A DNA stretch of 39,940 nt. It comes from JBHIAG01 sp046758465. Lineage in GTDB: Bacteria > Acidobacteriota > Terriglobia > Acidiferrales > 2-02-FULL-67-57. Made by a program: the position numbers and the translations under genes. This document shows, piece after piece, positions 1 to 8,188 of this stretch. The stretch covers positions 1 to 39,940 of the forward strand of contig JBHIAG010000006.1 in assembly GCA_046758465.1 (NCBI GenBank), read 5' to 3'. Position 1 is the stretch's first letter. Every line of letters begins with the position of its first letter. A model generated the notes under the pieces. It was not told the DNA's origin and searched no databases. It was given only the letters and a program-made list of their open reading frames with translations.

Positions 1-275
1 TTTTCGCCCGGGCGCGCCATTTTCAGCTCTTCGCGGGCAAGGCGCTCGATCGCCCGGGGATCGCTTTTCAACGCCTTGATTTCTTCTTCCAGCCGCTGGT
101 TTTCCTCCTGCAAACGCTGAATCTCCTGGCGCAGGCGCTTGTACTCCCGTTGCTGCTGGCGCAGGGCCAGGTAGCCGTGCTCGCTGAACAGCGTGTGGAC
201 GACGAGCGCCAGCAGGCCGAGCCCCAGCACAGTCAGCAGCACGCGGTGCCAGGTTGAGGCCCGGTTCGTCGGCAC
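1..275 (-). CDS. ftsB: FtsB/DivIC-like septum formation initiator (3' end outside window)
   Basis: Reading the minus strand from a GTG at 275 gives a short cytoplasmic tail, one membrane segment (about residues 12-27, rich in L, V and A) and then a long heptad-patterned coiled coil (LRQQQREYKRLRQEIQRLQEE) ending in DPRAIERLAREELKMARPGE. That layout and the closing A-R-E-E-L-x-M-x-x-P-G-E signature are typical of the FtsB/DivIC family, which bridges FtsL and FtsQ in the divisome. The stop codon lies beyond position 1, so only about 91 codons are visible; the family is about 90-110 residues. The start lies 5 nt after the stop of the upstream phosphohexomutase, so the two are probably co-transcribed. 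The GTG start is inferred because no ATG is available near the membrane segment. Confidence 0.85.
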   Translation of the reverse strand, partial: MPTNRASTWHRVLLTVLGLGLLALVVHTLFSEHGYLALRQQQREYKRLRQEIQRLQEENQRLEEEIKALKSDPRAIERLAREELKMARPGE

Positions 276-280
276 CTGAG

Positions 281-1696
281 TTACCCGAAGATGAAGCGCT
301 TGGTGGCGGCCACCAGGGCGTCGCGGTCCGCCTCCGAGTGCGCTTCGCAATAACAGCGCACCACCGGCTCCGTCCCCGACTTGCGCAGCAGCACCCAGGA
401 GCCGTCTTCCAGAATCAGCTTCAGGCCGTCGAGCCGGTTGATCGCGGCGACCTTCTTGCCGTTGAAACGCGCTGGGTCGCGCTTGAGTTGCCGGACGAAC
501 CGCTGCTCGACGTTGGCTTCCAGGCGCAGGTTGATGCGGACGGGATAGTACGGCCCAACTTTGCGAAACAGCGCCTCCAGTTGCTCCCGCAGGGAAGCCC
601 CGCGACAGGCGATCATTTCAGCCGTCAGCAGACAGGCCAGGATGCCGTCCTTTTCCGGCACGTGCTGGTAAACGCTCAGGCCGGCGCTCTCTTCGCCCCC
701 GATGATGATTTTGTCCGCCTTGATTAGCTCGCTGATGTATTTGAAGCCGACGGGCGTCTCATGCAAGGCCAGGTTGTGATAGCGGGCGACGGCATCCACC
801 AGATGCGTAGTGGCGACGCTGCGCGCCGCCCCGCCCTTCCAGTCCCGCGACCCGACCAGGTAGTCGAGCAGCAGCGCAACAATGTGGTTGGGGGAAACAA
901 AGCTGCCGTCCTGATCGAGGATGCCAAAGCGGTCGGCATCGCCATCGGTGGCGAGCACAACATGGGCACCCTGCTCGCGCAGGACGTGCTTCGCCTCGGC
1001 GAGGAGTTCTTCGCTGGGCTCAGGGGCATGGCCGCCGAACAGCACGTCGCGGTAATCGTGGACGCTCCAAACCGCGATACTGTGCTCTCGCAGCAACCCG
1101 TCCAGATAGCCGCGGCCCGCCCCATAGAGCGGGTCGTAGACAACTTTCAGCCCGGCGCGGCGAATCTCCTCCAGTTTGATTTTCCGGGACAGCATCTCGA
1201 GGTAGGGTGGACGGGGATCGATGACTTCCTCCCGCCCCGCAGCGCGTCGCCGCGCCGCGCCCGGGCGGCGGCGGGCAAGCTGTCTCGCCAGCGACTCGAT
1301 CTTGCGAGTCACCTCGGGCAAAGCCGGCGCACCGTCCGCGGTGGAGAACTTTAACCCGTTGTATTCCGGGGGGTTATGGCTGGCAGTGAAGTTGAGGGCG
1401 CCGTCGGTCGGGCGGCGGCGAATCTCATAGGCAATGGTCGGCGTGGGGCTGGCTTCGGCGCAGAGATAGCTCGTGACGCCGGCCGCGGCCAGCACGCCGA
1501 CGGCGGCCCGCGCAAACTCTTCCGAGAGGAAGCGTGTATCGTAGCCGACGATGAGGCGCGGGTCCTTCCGGTTCCGGCTGGTGACATGGCGAGCGATGGC
1601 GGCTACGGCCAGGCGCACGTTCGCAAACGTGAACTCTTCTCCCATGATCCCGCGCCAGCCGGAGGTGCCAAACTGAATCGGAGGCTTGTGGAGCAT
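281..1696 (-). CDS. Phosphoglucomutase/phosphomannomutase family protein (alpha-D-phosphohexomutase)
   Basis: This 471-residue protein has all four signatures of the alpha-D-phosphohexomutase family in order: GTSGWRG near the N-terminus (residues 10-16), the phosphoserine loop TASHNP (104-109, Ser106 phosphorylated in the cycle), the metal loop DGDADR (251-256), the sugar-recognition loop GGEESAG (333-339) and the phosphate-binding loop RKSGTEP (438-444). It should interconvert hexose 1- and 6-phosphates for cell-wall and polysaccharide precursors. The GEES sugar loop fits glucose/mannose phosphates rather than the glucosamine-specific GlmM, but the substrate cannot be fixed from sequence. 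A TTGCTC-17-TACAAT promoter sits so close to the ATG that the mRNA is probably nearly leaderless. ftsB follows after 5 nt. Confidence 0.93.
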   Translation of the reverse strand: MLHKPPIQFGTSGWRGIMGEEFTFANVRLAVAAIARHVTSRNRKDPRLIVGYDTRFLSEEFARAAVGVLAAAGVTSYLCAEASPTPTIAYEIRRRPTDGALNFTASHNPPEYNGLKFSTADGAPALPEVTRKIESLARQLARRRPGAARRRAAGREEVIDPRPPYLEMLSRKIKLEEIRRAGLKVVYDPLYGAGRGYLDGLLREHSIAVWSVHDYRDVLFGGHAPEPSEELLAEAKHVLREQGAHVVLATDGDADRFGILDQDGSFVSPNHIVALLLDYLVGSRDWKGGAARSVATTHLVDAVARYHNLALHETPVGFKYISELIKADKIIIGGEESAGLSVYQHVPEKDGILACLLTAEMIACRGASLREQLEALFRKVGPYYPVRINLRLEANVEQRFVRQLKRDPARFNGKKVAAINRLDGLKLILEDGSWVLLRKSGTEPVVRCYCEAHSEADRDALVAATKRFIFG

Positions 1697-1704
1697 TCTG
1701 CCGT

Positions 1705-1733
1705 ATTGTATCCTGTAGCCAGAGTGCGAGCAA
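1705..1733 (-). promoter_or_regulatory. Promoter of the phosphohexomutase gene
   Basis: On the minus strand TTGCTC (1733-1728) is separated by exactly 17 nt from TACAAT (1710-1705). The ATG at 1696 begins only 8 nt beyond the -10 box, so the expected transcription start falls at or within 2 nt of the start codon. There is no Shine-Dalgarno sequence between them. A leaderless or near-leaderless transcript is inferred. Confidence 0.6.
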
Positions 1734-1761
1734 TGCGCTTAGTGGCTCCGTTGAGGAGGGC

Positions 1762-2133
1762 ATGACCGACAAAGTCGTTGTGCTGGTGACCTGCGGCGAT
1801 GCCGACGAGGCAGCGACGATTGCCCGCGCCCTGGTCGGCGAGCGGCTGGCCGCCTGCGTCAATATCTCGCAGCCCATCCGCTCCATCTACCGCTGGCAAG
1901 GCAAGTTGGCCGACGACCAAGAAGTTCTTTTAGTCATCAAGACGGTGCGTTCGCTGTTCGACCGCGTGCGCCGCACGGTGGAGAAACTGCACAGCTACCA
2001 GGTGCCGGAAGTAGTTTGTTTGCCGATTATTGATGCCGCGCCCAATTACTTGAACTGGCTGACGGCGTCGGTGGAGCCCGCACCGGCTCCACCGACCCTT
2101 CGCCGCAAGCAGGGAAAGAGCCGAGGACGATAA
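1762..2133 (+). CDS. cutA: CutA1-family divalent cation tolerance protein
   Basis: The 123-residue product matches the CutA1 family along most of its length: VVLVTCGDADEAATIARALVGERLAACVNI at the start (here quoted in part), then IYRWQGKL, EVLLVIKT and YQVPEVVCLPI, which are the usual CutA1 blocks. CutA1 forms a small trimer with a ferredoxin-like fold related to PII. It has been linked to copper tolerance in E. coli, but its molecular role is unsettled. The start is supported by GAGGAGG just upstream of the ATG. The C-terminal 15 residues (after about 107) are basic and proline-rich and extend past the usual family length. The gene is divergent from the phosphohexomutase (65 nt apart) and convergent with the PLP enzyme downstream. 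Confidence 0.93.
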   Translation: MTDKVVVLVTCGDADEAATIARALVGERLAACVNISQPIRSIYRWQGKLADDQEVLLVIKTVRSLFDRVRRTVEKLHSYQVPEVVCLPIIDAAPNYLNWLTASVEPAPAPPTLRRKQGKSRGR

Positions 2134-2151
2134 GCGTCGCAACACAGAACC

Positions 2152-2164
2152 CGTCTGGGAGACG
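2152..2164. other. Short hairpin between convergent genes
   Basis: CGTCT GGG AGACG forms a perfect 5-bp stem in the 43-nt gap between cutA and the convergent PLP enzyme gene. There is no T-tract on either side, so it is at most a weak terminator. Confidence 0.3.
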
Positions 2165-2176
2165 CCGCCGCGGAGG

Positions 2177-3316
2177 CTAGACCTGGGCCAGGGCGTGATC
2201 GAGGTCGGCGATCAGGTCCTCGAGGTCTTCGATGCCGACCGAGATACGAACCAGGCCATCGGTAATACCAATCTTCTGCCGTTCCTCCGCGGGCACAGAG
2301 GCGTGGGTCATGGTGGCGGGATGCGAAATCAACGTCTCGACGCCGCCCAGACTTTCGCCGAGCGAGCAGACCCGCACCTGCTCCAGCATGCGCTCGGCGG
2401 CGCCGCGCGAACCCAGTTCGAAGCTGAGCATGGCGCCGAAGCCACGCATCTGGCGCTTGGCTAGTGCGTGCTGTGGATGCGCGGGTAAGCCCGGGTAGTG
2501 CACGTGGTTCACCTTCGGGTGTTCTGTCAGAAAGCGGGCCACTGCCATGCCGTTCTGGTTGTGCTGCTCCATCCGCACCGCCAGCGTCTTGACGCCGCGG
2601 AGCACGAGCCAGCAGTCAAAGGGAGAAAGCACGGCGCCGCCCGATTTCTGGATGAAGTAAAGCCGCTCGGCCAGCTCCGCATTGGTGGTGATGGCGACAC
2701 CGCCCAGAGAGTCGCTGTGGCCGTTGAGGAATTTGGTGGTTGAGTGCACGACGATGTCGGTGCCGGCATCAAAGGGTCGCTGAAAGTAGGGAGTCATGAA
2801 GGTGTTATCTACGACCAGCAGCCAGTCGTGGGCGCGCGCAAGCTGCGCCATCGCCGCCAGGTCTGTAACCGCCAGCGTGGGGTTCGTGGGGCTTTCGATG
2901 TACAGCATCCGCGTGTTCTTCTGGAGCGCGCGCGCGACCTTTTCGACGCAGGTGGTGTCCACGTAGCTGAAGCTGAGGCCAAAACGGGTAAGGACTTTGG
3001 TGAAGAGGCGATAGGTGCCCCCGTAGACGGCGTGAGAGCAGATGACGTGGTCGCCGGCATTGAGCAGCGTCAGCACGGCGTGGATGGCAGCCATGCCCGA
3101 AGCAAACGCATAGGCGTGGGTGGCTCCCTCCAGACGGGCGAGGTTGCGCTCGAGCGCGGTACGAGTCGGGTTCTGCGCGCGGGCATACTCGTAGCCCTTA
3201 TGTTTGCCCAGCCCTTCTTGCACGTAGGTCGAAGTCTGGTAGATAGGTACAATGATGGCGCCCGTGGTGGGATCGGGCTCCTGCCCTACGTGGATCGCAT
3301 CGGTGGCGAACCCCAT
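2177..3316 (-). CDS. Cystathionine gamma-synthase/gamma-lyase-type PLP enzyme
   Basis: This 379-residue protein belongs to the Cys/Met-metabolism PLP-dependent transsulfuration family. The PLP lysine is Lys195 in SXXK form (HSTTKFLNGHSD), Asp170 in VVDNTF pairs with the pyridine nitrogen, the phosphate-binding YEYARAQNPTR block is at 43-53 and ASGMAA at 72-77. Near the C-terminus are SLGGVETLISHPATMTH and the GLVRISVGIED block that binds the substrate carboxylate. Members make cystathionine from O-acyl homoserine (MetB), cleave it (CGL/MetC) or act on O-acetylhomoserine, and sequence alone does not settle which. AAGGAG lies 7 nt before the ATG. The chromosome also has metK and ahcY 14 kb away, consistent with methionine metabolism, but they are not one operon. 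Confidence 0.9.
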   Translation of the reverse strand: MGFATDAIHVGQEPDPTTGAIIVPIYQTSTYVQEGLGKHKGYEYARAQNPTRTALERNLARLEGATHAYAFASGMAAIHAVLTLLNAGDHVICSHAVYGGTYRLFTKVLTRFGLSFSYVDTTCVEKVARALQKNTRMLYIESPTNPTLAVTDLAAMAQLARAHDWLLVVDNTFMTPYFQRPFDAGTDIVVHSTTKFLNGHSDSLGGVAITTNAELAERLYFIQKSGGAVLSPFDCWLVLRGVKTLAVRMEQHNQNGMAVARFLTEHPKVNHVHYPGLPAHPQHALAKRQMRGFGAMLSFELGSRGAAERMLEQVRVCSLGESLGGVETLISHPATMTHASVPAEERQKIGITDGLVRISVGIEDLEDLIADLDHALAQV

Positions 3317-3340
3317 GGTTGGCTCCTTGGCGGGAGTGGG

Positions 3341-3368
3341 TTGATTCCGCCCGTCAGCGTGCTAGAAT
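3341..3368 (+). promoter_or_regulatory. Promoter of the first M48 protease gene
   Basis: TTGATT (3341-3346), a 16-nt spacer and TAGAAT (3363-3368), with TGC directly before the -10 hexamer (extended -10). The predicted leader to the ATG at 3478 is about 100 nt. Confidence 0.6.
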
Positions 3369-3477
3369 ACGTTGGGTAGGCTAGCACGGCGGCGTAACCC
3401 AATCCAAGCAATTGGACGGTGGCCAGCTGGGCTGGGTCGCAGCAACGTCGCCGCGCAGAACAAGCCGCAAAGAGACC

Positions 3478-4398
3478 ATGCACGCAGTGGCACGCTCCTT
3501 GAGCCTTCTCGCCCTGGGGCTCGGACTGGCCGGGGGCAGCCTGCCCGCCTCCGCTCAGAAACACAGCGACATTGAAAACATTGGGAAGCGCGACATCAAC
3601 AAAGGCTCCTGGAACCTGTACTCGTTGGAGCGCGAAATCGAGCTGGGGCAGCAACTAGCACGTGAGGTCAGACGCAACAGCCGGCCGTTGAGCGACCGCG
3701 AGGTCATCCGGTACGTGGAGGAGTTGACGCAGCGCTTGGTGCGCAACTCGGACGCGCGTGTACCCTTTACTGTACGCGTGATTGATTCCAACGAGGTGAA
3801 CGCGGTGGCGCTGCCGGGCGGCTATCTGTACGTCAACACGGGGCTGATTCTGGCCGCGCAGAGTGAAGCGGAACTGGCAGGTATTCTTGCCCACGAGATC
3901 GCTCATGTCACCGCGCGCCATGCCGTCGAACGCGCGACCAAGGTGACAGTGCTGAACTGGCTGACCCTGCCGCTGATCTTTATCGGCGGGTCGGCTGCCT
4001 ATGCTGCCTACCAGGTTTTAGGCATCGCCGTACCTCTGACGTTTCTGAAGTTCAGCCGCAATGCGGAGCGGGAAGCTGATTTCTTGGGCTTGCAGTACAG
4101 TTATAAAGCGGGCTACGACCCGGTGGCCATGATCGATTTCTTGGAGCGGCTGAAGCAAGGCGCGGAGAGCAAAGTGGCGGGCATTTTCTCGTCCCACCCG
4201 ATGACCCGCGACCGCATCCGCCGAGCGGAAAAGGCCATTGCCGGGGTCTTGCCGCCGCAGCAGGAGTACGTTGTGACGACGTCGGCGTTCGACCAGGTGC
4301 AAGCACGCTTGCTTGCGCTCGCAGGCTGGGATTCCATCTACGACACGGGCAAGAGGTCCGGGCCCGTCCTTCGCCGGCGAACCGAAAGCAATTATTGA
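3478..4398 (+). CDS. Periplasmic M48-family zinc metalloprotease (first copy)
   Basis: A 306-residue secreted protease. From the ATG at 3478 the protein opens with a signal peptide (residues 1-26, cleavage near PASAQ), whereas an in-frame upstream ATG at 3412 would bury it behind 22 polar residues, so I chose the later start. The zinc site is HEIAH (139-143), with the third ligand probably Glu199 in NAEREADFLG, and SHPMTRDRIRRAE follows as in M48 proteases of the BepA/LoiP kind. A hydrophobic stretch (about 157-187) lies between the two halves of the active site. Such proteases act in outer-membrane protein quality control. It has no TPR domain, unlike BepA. A clear paralogue lies on the minus strand at 38326-39303, sharing SDARVPFTV, ALPGG and HEIAHVTARHA. 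A secreted protein gene follows after 12 nt. Confidence 0.9.
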   Translation: MHAVARSLSLLALGLGLAGGSLPASAQKHSDIENIGKRDINKGSWNLYSLEREIELGQQLAREVRRNSRPLSDREVIRYVEELTQRLVRNSDARVPFTVRVIDSNEVNAVALPGGYLYVNTGLILAAQSEAELAGILAHEIAHVTARHAVERATKVTVLNWLTLPLIFIGGSAAYAAYQVLGIAVPLTFLKFSRNAEREADFLGLQYSYKAGYDPVAMIDFLERLKQGAESKVAGIFSSHPMTRDRIRRAEKAIAGVLPPQQEYVVTTSAFDQVQARLLALAGWDSIYDTGKRSGPVLRRRTESNY

Positions 4399-4410
4399 GG
4401 GGTCAGAAGA

Positions 4411-4809
4411 ATGCCGAGCTGGCGCCACGCGCCAATCTTGGTGTACGGGTTGCTGTTTTTCTGGGCAGCCGGGTCTTTCCCTGTCACGGCGGGCGACGAC
4501 GACCGGGTTCCGCTGGTGGTCAAGGTGGTGGCCGCGTCCGGCGAGAAACCCATTGCCAACGCCAGCGTCTATGTCGACTTCAAAGATAAGCCCGGCTTCA
4601 TTGCCAGAGGCAAGAAGCGCCGGTGGCACGTGAAGACCAACCGCGAGGGCCTGGCGCGGCTTCCCGGGGTCGCGCCGGGTAAGGTCCTGATCCAAGTGAT
4701 AGCGGAGGGGTGGAAGACATTCGGGAAGTATTACGACATTGGCGCGGAGAAGAAGGGAAAAAGGAAAGTGATAGAAATAAAGCTGCAACGGCCGCGCCGC
4801 TGGTATTGA
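4411..4809 (+). CDS. Small secreted protein with carboxypeptidase-regulatory-like beta-sandwich domain
   Basis: A 132-residue protein with a signal peptide (about 1-27, hydrophobic ILVYGLLFFWAAG then AxA-like cleavage near TAG). The remainder reads as one beta-sandwich domain: VPLVVKVVAASGEKPIANAS, VYVDF, TNREGLARLPGVAPGKVLIQVIAEGW, KVIEIKL. The T-x-x-x-G-x-A-x-L-x-G-V-x-P-G-x-V pattern is that of carboxypeptidase-regulatory-like or transthyretin-like domains, which are usually binding or structural modules rather than enzymes. The C-terminal tail is basic (KKGKRKVIEIKLQRPRR). It starts 12 nt after the M48 protease stop, with GAGGGG upstream, so it probably shares its mRNA and works in the periplasm. 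Specific function unknown. Confidence 0.7.
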   Translation: MPSWRHAPILVYGLLFFWAAGSFPVTAGDDDRVPLVVKVVAASGEKPIANASVYVDFKDKPGFIARGKKRRWHVKTNREGLARLPGVAPGKVLIQVIAEGWKTFGKYYDIGAEKKGKRKVIEIKLQRPRRWY

Positions 4810-4979
4810 GGGCCAACTCTTTCCCCGTACCCGCTTGGCGGGGCAACTTTGTTACCAAAACAATCCCGCTTTGGGACTGGCCGCACAAAAAATTTTCTTG
4901 CCCACGTGCGGTTGCTGCATGTTTGTGCAGACTGAGAGAAGCGTTTGTGGCCTCGTTGGTTAGCGGGAAGCTGGCGCGG

Positions 4980-5014
4980 TTTTCCACAACCTTTTCAACA
5001 TTTTTGTTGAAAAG
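4980..5014. repeat. AT-rich inverted repeat with DnaA-box-like 9-mers
   Basis: CTTTTCAACA (4991-5000) and TGTTGAAAAG (5005-5014) form a perfect 10-bp stem around TTTT. TTTTCCACA (4980-4988) just upstream is one base from the consensus DnaA box TTATCCACA, and each stem arm differs from it by one further base. The site lies in the 225-nt gap between convergent genes. Neither strand has a T-tract after the stem, so it does not look like an ordinary terminator. The rest of the gap (4810-4979) shows no gene. Confidence 0.5.
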
Positions 5015-5034
5015 CTGCGGTGGCAATATCCGTC

Positions 5035-6135
5035 CTAGTGGGGGCCCGAAGGTCGGGGGACGGGGGTCTCTCGTCCCCGCCAGCCCTCCACCGCATCTCT
5101 CAGGCTCTCCTCGCTGGTAAAACGGATAACCCGGTCGAACTCTTCCCCTAACAGCGCCCGCAGGCGATCGCAATTCATGGTGTAGGACCCGGTGAAGTAG
5201 GGTAGCGATTTCGGGGGTACGCCCGAAAGGCCGCTCCACCACAGGAGTCTGAAGAGGAACTGCACCAGGCGGTAGGAGGGGAGGCGAAGCAGGCGGGTGC
5301 CGGCGGCGCGGGCCAGGTCGGGATTGGTGACGGGCTTGCCTTTGCCTGGGAGATTGACGATTTCAAGTTTCCTCTCTACGTAGTGCGAGCAAAACCAGTG
5401 CAGCACCCGGGCCACATCATCAACGTGGATGAATTGGAACAACCCGTCGTAGCGACGGCCACGGGGAAGAAGCGATGGCATCCGCCAACCCCGGTCTTCC
5501 ACCCAGCGCGCCAGCCGGCTGCGGCCGCTCGGTTGGCCCCGGATGGCACGGAGAATAAAGTTGTCCACCGATTTTCCCAGGAAGATGTGGGCGCGCAGGA
5601 TGTAGACCGCGCAGCCACCCAACCGTGCGTGCGCTTTCTGGCAGAGCCAATCCGTCTCCCGCTTATGAATGGCGTAGGGGAAGGTGTGCCCTTCCAGCGG
5701 AGCTTCTTCTCGCACCGGTGCGGAAAGGTTGGAGCCATAGGCAGTGACGCTGGAGAGGTAGATGAAGAGCTGTACTTGCGAAGTTTCCCGATTGACGCGT
5801 TCGATGGCTGCAAGAACGTGGCGCGTGCCCTGGACATTGATCTCCCACTGCCGGGGTTCGTCGCGGGCGTCGGTGCGCACCGGGTCGAGCACAAAGGCCA
5901 GGTGGATGACAATCTGGACATGACTTTCGCGCATGAGCTGCGCGACTACCTCCGGGGCATCGGGGTGGGAGAGGTCGAGCTGGCAAAACTGCGTGCAGGG
6001 ATGGTCGAGGACGGGGGCGACCAGGTCCACCCCGACCAGCAGATAGTCTTTGAGCAGGGGAGCAAGCCGCCGACCAAGATTGCCCGCAATGCCCGTGACC
6101 AATACCCCCCTGCGAGCCGTAGAAGAAACACTCAC
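5035..6135 (-). CDS. NAD-dependent epimerase/dehydratase (extended SDR family)
   Basis: Starting from the GTG at 6135 the product is 366 residues. It has a Rossmann fold with GIAGNLG (residues 15-21), LVGVDL at the end of strand two, LSSVTAYG (128-134) and the catalytic YxxxK (Tyr154 and Lys158 in FPYAIHKRE). These mark an extended short-chain dehydrogenase such as a nucleotide-sugar epimerase or dehydratase; the substrate is not predictable. The reading frame is open back to an ATG at 6315, but the extra 60 residues look like translated non-coding DNA, while the GTG has AGAGG 5 nt upstream and sits just before the Rossmann strand. The gene stands alone, convergent with the secreted protein gene and divergent from proS. 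Confidence 0.85.
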   Translation of the reverse strand: MSVSSTARRGVLVTGIAGNLGRRLAPLLKDYLLVGVDLVAPVLDHPCTQFCQLDLSHPDAPEVVAQLMRESHVQIVIHLAFVLDPVRTDARDEPRQWEINVQGTRHVLAAIERVNRETSQVQLFIYLSSVTAYGSNLSAPVREEAPLEGHTFPYAIHKRETDWLCQKAHARLGGCAVYILRAHIFLGKSVDNFILRAIRGQPSGRSRLARWVEDRGWRMPSLLPRGRRYDGLFQFIHVDDVARVLHWFCSHYVERKLEIVNLPGKGKPVTNPDLARAAGTRLLRLPSYRLVQFLFRLLWWSGLSGVPPKSLPYFTGSYTMNCDRLRALLGEEFDRVIRFTSEESLRDAVEGWRGRETPVPRPSGPH

Positions 6136-6438
6136 CGACGCCTCTGCTTCTCCTCCTGAGCGCAGGGAAAGATTGCCTCGGTGTAGCCGCTGCTCACCGC
6201 GCGCGCAACGTCCATCATATTCAGCAGGATAGGGATATGCCAGCGAAACTCCCATCGGCCGCCGGGTGAGGGGTGCCTGAAGAAGGCCGGAGCCAAGGAA
6301 TAACAAGCGCCGCACTTAACCGCTGACCCCTGAAAGAAAAGCCAGCTTGGAAGAGGTGCTCCGCACCCGCCAAACGCGTTAGCTTGACACCCTTACAGCT
6401 CTACCCTACTGTTGCTTGGTTTGTGCTCTGGAGGGGGG
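6136..6438. other. Divergent intergenic region between the epimerase gene and proS
   Basis: About 300 nt with no convincing gene. The half nearest proS holds its promoter (6384-6412). The part nearest the epimerase gene is open in the epimerase frame to 6315 but has no codon pattern like the neighbours. No riboswitch or T-box specifier was recognised upstream of proS. Confidence 0.5.
6384..6412 (+). promoter_or_regulatory. Promoter of proS
   Basis: A perfect -35 TTGACA (6384-6389), 17-nt spacer and -10 TACTGT (6407-6412). The predicted transcript starts near 6419, leaving about a 20-nt leader that contains GGAGGGGGG immediately before the ATG. Confidence 0.65.
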
Positions 6439-8160
6439 ATGCGCTGGAGTCAACTCTTCATTCCGACGCTGCGGGAAGACCCGGCCGACGCCACCGTCAC
6501 CAGCCACCGCCTGCTTCTCCGCGCCGGCTACATCCGCCAACTCGCCACCGGCATTTACTCCTACCTCTACCTCGGCCAGCGCTCCGCGCTCAAGATTATG
6601 CAAATCCTCCGGGAAGAAATGGACCGCATCGGGGGCCAGGAGTTCTACCTGCCTGCCCTGCATCCGGCCGAGCTCTGGCAGGAGACGGGTCGCTGGCAGC
6701 AGTTCGGCCAGACGATGTTTCGGCTGAAGGACCGCGGGGGTCGTGACCTCTGCCTGGGTGTTACCCATGAGGAGGTGATGACCGACATTGCCCGCTCCCA
6801 CATGCGCAGTTACCGCCAACTGCCCCAAATCTGGTACCAGATCCAGGTCAAGTTCCGCGACGAGCCCCGGCCCAAGTCCGGCCTCATGCGTCTTCGGCAG
6901 TTCATTATGAAAGACTCCTACTCCTTCGACCTCGATGAGGCCGGCCTGGACACCAGCTACCAGAAGCACCACGGCGCCTACTGCCGCATCTTTGACCGCA
7001 GCGGCCTGAACTATCAGGTGGTGGAAGCGCATTCAGGGCCGATGGGTGGGGCACAGTCGAACGAATTTATGGTGATTTCGCCGGCGGGCGAGGACTTTGT
7101 CGTTACCTGTGGGGGCTGCGGCTATGCGGCCAATCTTGAAAAAGCTGGCGCGGGCGTCCGGCCGGTGAAGGACCTGGAGGGTGATCGCGCGCCCGAACCC
7201 TTTCCCACGCCCAACGTCCGCACGATTGATGAACTGGTCGCGTTCACCGGCCTCAAGCCCCACGCGCTGCTCAAGGGCCTCGCCTACGTCATCCCGGCCG
7301 AAAGTCCCAAAGAAAAAAGTCAGATGGTCCTCGCGCTCCTGCGCGGCGACCATCAACTGAACGAGGCCAAGCTCAGTGATGCCCTGGGCGGCGCCCCCTT
7401 CCGCCCCGCTGAGCCCCAGGAAGTTCGCGCCACCTTTGGCGCGGTTCCGGGATTCATTGGCCCCGTCGGCGTCAACAACGTGCGCATCTTGATCGACACC
7501 GCGCTGGCGGGCCGCAAGAACCTGGTCACGGGCGCCAACCGCGATGACCATCACCTCCGCCATGTCACTCCCGGAGAGGACTTCAGCGGCCCCTACGTTG
7601 ACCTGCGCACGGTCGTGGATCGTGATCCCTGCGCGCAGTGTGGCAAGCCGCTGGCGGTGGAGTCGGCCATTGAGGTCGGCCACATCTTTAAGCTGGGCCG
7701 CCGCTATGCCGCATCGATGGGCCTGCGGGTGCTGGACGAGAAGGACCGCGAGCTCATCCCTATCATGGGCTCCTACGGCATCGGCGTCGAGCGTATCCTT
7801 ACCGCGGCCGTGGAACAGCACCATGACGCGGACGGCATGGTGCTGCCCCGCGCGCTTGCGCCCTTCGACGTCATTCTCACTCCGGTCAACCTGGGCGAAG
7901 AGCCCATCCGCGCGGCGGCCGAGCAGCTCTATGCTGAACTGTGCGCCGCCGGACTCGAGGTCCTCTACGACGAGCGCGACGAACGCCCGGGCGTCAAGTT
8001 CAAGGACGCCGACCTCATCGGTATCCCCTACCGCATCACCCTGGGCGCCCAGAAAGTCGCCCGCGGCCTGGCCGAGCTCTCGGAGCGCTCGACACGCCAG
8101 CGCACAGATGTTAGAATTTCTGAAATGGTGTTGGCTGTGCGGAATCGCTGCCAAAGCTAG
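6439..8160 (+). CDS. proS: Prolyl-tRNA synthetase, bacterial type with editing insertion
   Basis: A 573-residue class II aminoacyl-tRNA synthetase. Near the N-terminus are TSHRLLLRAGYIRQLATGIY and LYLGQR (motif 1 region), motif 2 is FRDEPRPKSGLMRLRQFIMKD, and motif 3 is GSYGIGVERILTAAVE. Between motifs 2 and 3 is a long insertion (about residues 215-400) with CGGCGYAANLEKA and CAQCGKP, corresponding to the YbaK-like editing domain of bacterial-type ProRS, which clears Ala-tRNA(Pro). The C-terminal anticodon-binding domain begins near PFDVILTPVN. The ATG at 6439 is chosen because GGAGGGGGG touches it and MRWSQLFIPTLRED is the usual N-terminus; an upstream ATG at 6412 lacks these. A membrane-protein gene follows 28 nt later. 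Confidence 0.95.
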   Translation: MRWSQLFIPTLREDPADATVTSHRLLLRAGYIRQLATGIYSYLYLGQRSALKIMQILREEMDRIGGQEFYLPALHPAELWQETGRWQQFGQTMFRLKDRGGRDLCLGVTHEEVMTDIARSHMRSYRQLPQIWYQIQVKFRDEPRPKSGLMRLRQFIMKDSYSFDLDEAGLDTSYQKHHGAYCRIFDRSGLNYQVVEAHSGPMGGAQSNEFMVISPAGEDFVVTCGGCGYAANLEKAGAGVRPVKDLEGDRAPEPFPTPNVRTIDELVAFTGLKPHALLKGLAYVIPAESPKEKSQMVLALLRGDHQLNEAKLSDALGGAPFRPAEPQEVRATFGAVPGFIGPVGVNNVRILIDTALAGRKNLVTGANRDDHHLRHVTPGEDFSGPYVDLRTVVDRDPCAQCGKPLAVESAIEVGHIFKLGRRYAASMGLRVLDEKDRELIPIMGSYGIGVERILTAAVEQHHDADGMVLPRALAPFDVILTPVNLGEEPIRAAAEQLYAELCAAGLEVLYDERDERPGVKFKDADLIGIPYRITLGAQKVARGLAELSERSTRQRTDVRISEMVLAVRNRCQS

Positions 8161-8188
8161 CAGGAGAGCCGCCCACCGGGAGAGATCT

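Noticed and set aside
3412..3477. N-terminal extension of the first M48 protease
   Set aside because: It would place 22 polar residues in front of a clear signal peptide.
4980..5014. Replication origin
   Set aside because: Only one near-consensus DnaA box and no dnaA, dnaN or gidA nearby; kept only as an unexplained repeat.
5383..6159. Long open frames opposite real genes (for example plus 5383-6159 and minus 12815-14050)
   Set aside because: Mirror frames of GC-rich genes with no family motifs; the opposite strand carries recognised proteins.
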